Of a DNA stretch of 41,405 nucleotides, positions 41,141 through 41,405 are shown piece by piece. This stretch comes from Phoronis australis. Its lineage: Eukaryota > Phoronida > Phoronidae. The notes under the pieces are model-generated. The model had not been told where the DNA came from. It searched no databases and saw only the letters and a list, made by a program, of their open reading frames with translations. The DNA lies in assembly GCA_002633005.1 (NCBI GenBank), contig NMRA01001194.1, positions 1 through 41,405 on the forward strand, read 5' to 3'. The position numbers and the translations under genes were made by a program. How positions within the stretch are numbered: the stretch's first letter is position 1; the number at the start of each line of letters is the position of its first letter.

Positions 41141-41405
41141 CCCGAGTATAGCGCGTCAGAATACAGGCAACTGTTGAGAGGGATGAGGCAGATACTCAGG
41201 ACAGACGTGGTGGGACGTCTTGGTCCAAAGGCAAGGTGTGCACTGTGATGCCGCCGACCTCAATGGAATGCCAATGCCGTTCCCACTGAGCATCCAGACC
41301 GCTTACAACCAGCCGTGTGACTCCCTTGCCACATACTTGAACCTTCTAAATTGCTCCAACGAATACTTAAGTCAAATCCACAATAAACTTATCAAAGTTT
41401 GTCTC
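41141..41405 (+). pseudogene. partial unassigned coding-like sequence at window edge, with frame change
   Basis: After a TTTCAG the frame reads PEYSASEYRQLLRGMRQILR and VVGRLGPKARCAL to a TGA at 41246-41248. A second frame is open from about 41235 to the window end and reads GVHCDAADLNGMPMPFPLSI, then YNQPCDSLATYLNLLNCSNE. Both halves have convincing protein composition and abut at 41235, so they are most simply one coding sequence broken by a one-base indel. I do not recognise the family. It could be a mobile-element gene, a pseudogene, or a real exon with a sequence error. Confidence 0.4.

Noticed and set aside
1-41405. Prokaryotic features (CRISPR arrays, operons, Shine-Dalgarno sites) and rRNA genes
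   Set aside because: None was found; the intron structure and retroelements mark this as animal nuclear DNA, so the KAP, TIR and OTU resemblance to bacterial defence genes is not evidence of bacterial origin of the window.

Overview
The window looks like nuclear DNA of a marine invertebrate animal. The evidence is long AT-rich introns with GT-AG (and one GC-AG) boundaries, a rolling stone-family membrane protein gene, an animal-type KAP NTPase with inserted membrane helices, and remnants of BEL/Pao and Penelope-like retroelements, a THAP domain and MITE-like palindromes. The phylum cannot be fixed from the sequence; amphioxus, hemichordate, echinoderm, mollusc and cnidarian are all possible. 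A short N gap flanked by a near-identical 2.4-2.9 kb repeat suggests a heterozygous genome with an unmerged allele.

Layout. 1-783: intergenic, with a 45-bp-arm palindrome. 784-2106 (minus): a single-exon rolling stone-like gene with a basic Ser/Lys/Arg-rich tail, an upstream mini-ORF overlapping its start, and a probable 5'-UTR splice site. 3512-6715: a retroelement graveyard with a GIY-YIG (Penelope-like) remnant, a 136-bp direct-repeat pair, and a BEL/Pao LTR plus broken gag. 6716-11575: nothing recognised. 11642-16979: the gap-separated duplicated block. 16981-17133: a G-rich MITE. 17453-19949: a diverged tandem duplication of about 1.1 kb. 20942-21130: a broken THAP zinc-finger remnant.

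The main item is a spliced plus-strand gene at 21343-35754. Nine coding exons with matching splice phases predict a protein of about 1,180 residues in the order TIR domain, Pro-rich linker (made partly by two tandem-duplicated 114-bp exons), KAP P-loop NTPase with four transmembrane helices, and a complete OTU cysteine protease (deubiquitinase-like) domain. TIR, a signal NTPase and OTU are all associated with immune signalling. Their fusion in one membrane-anchored protein resembles the sensor-NTPase-effector layout of STAND and KAP defence proteins, and I do not know of a described animal protein with this architecture. Introns of this gene hold a second Penelope-like remnant (minus strand), a miRNA-precursor-like hairpin, a 16-bp minisatellite and about 3 kb of decayed satellite.

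35755-41405 is mostly unassigned. It holds two short tandem repeats, a possible element bounded by inverted 16-bp arrays, and an unassigned coding-like stretch running off the right edge.
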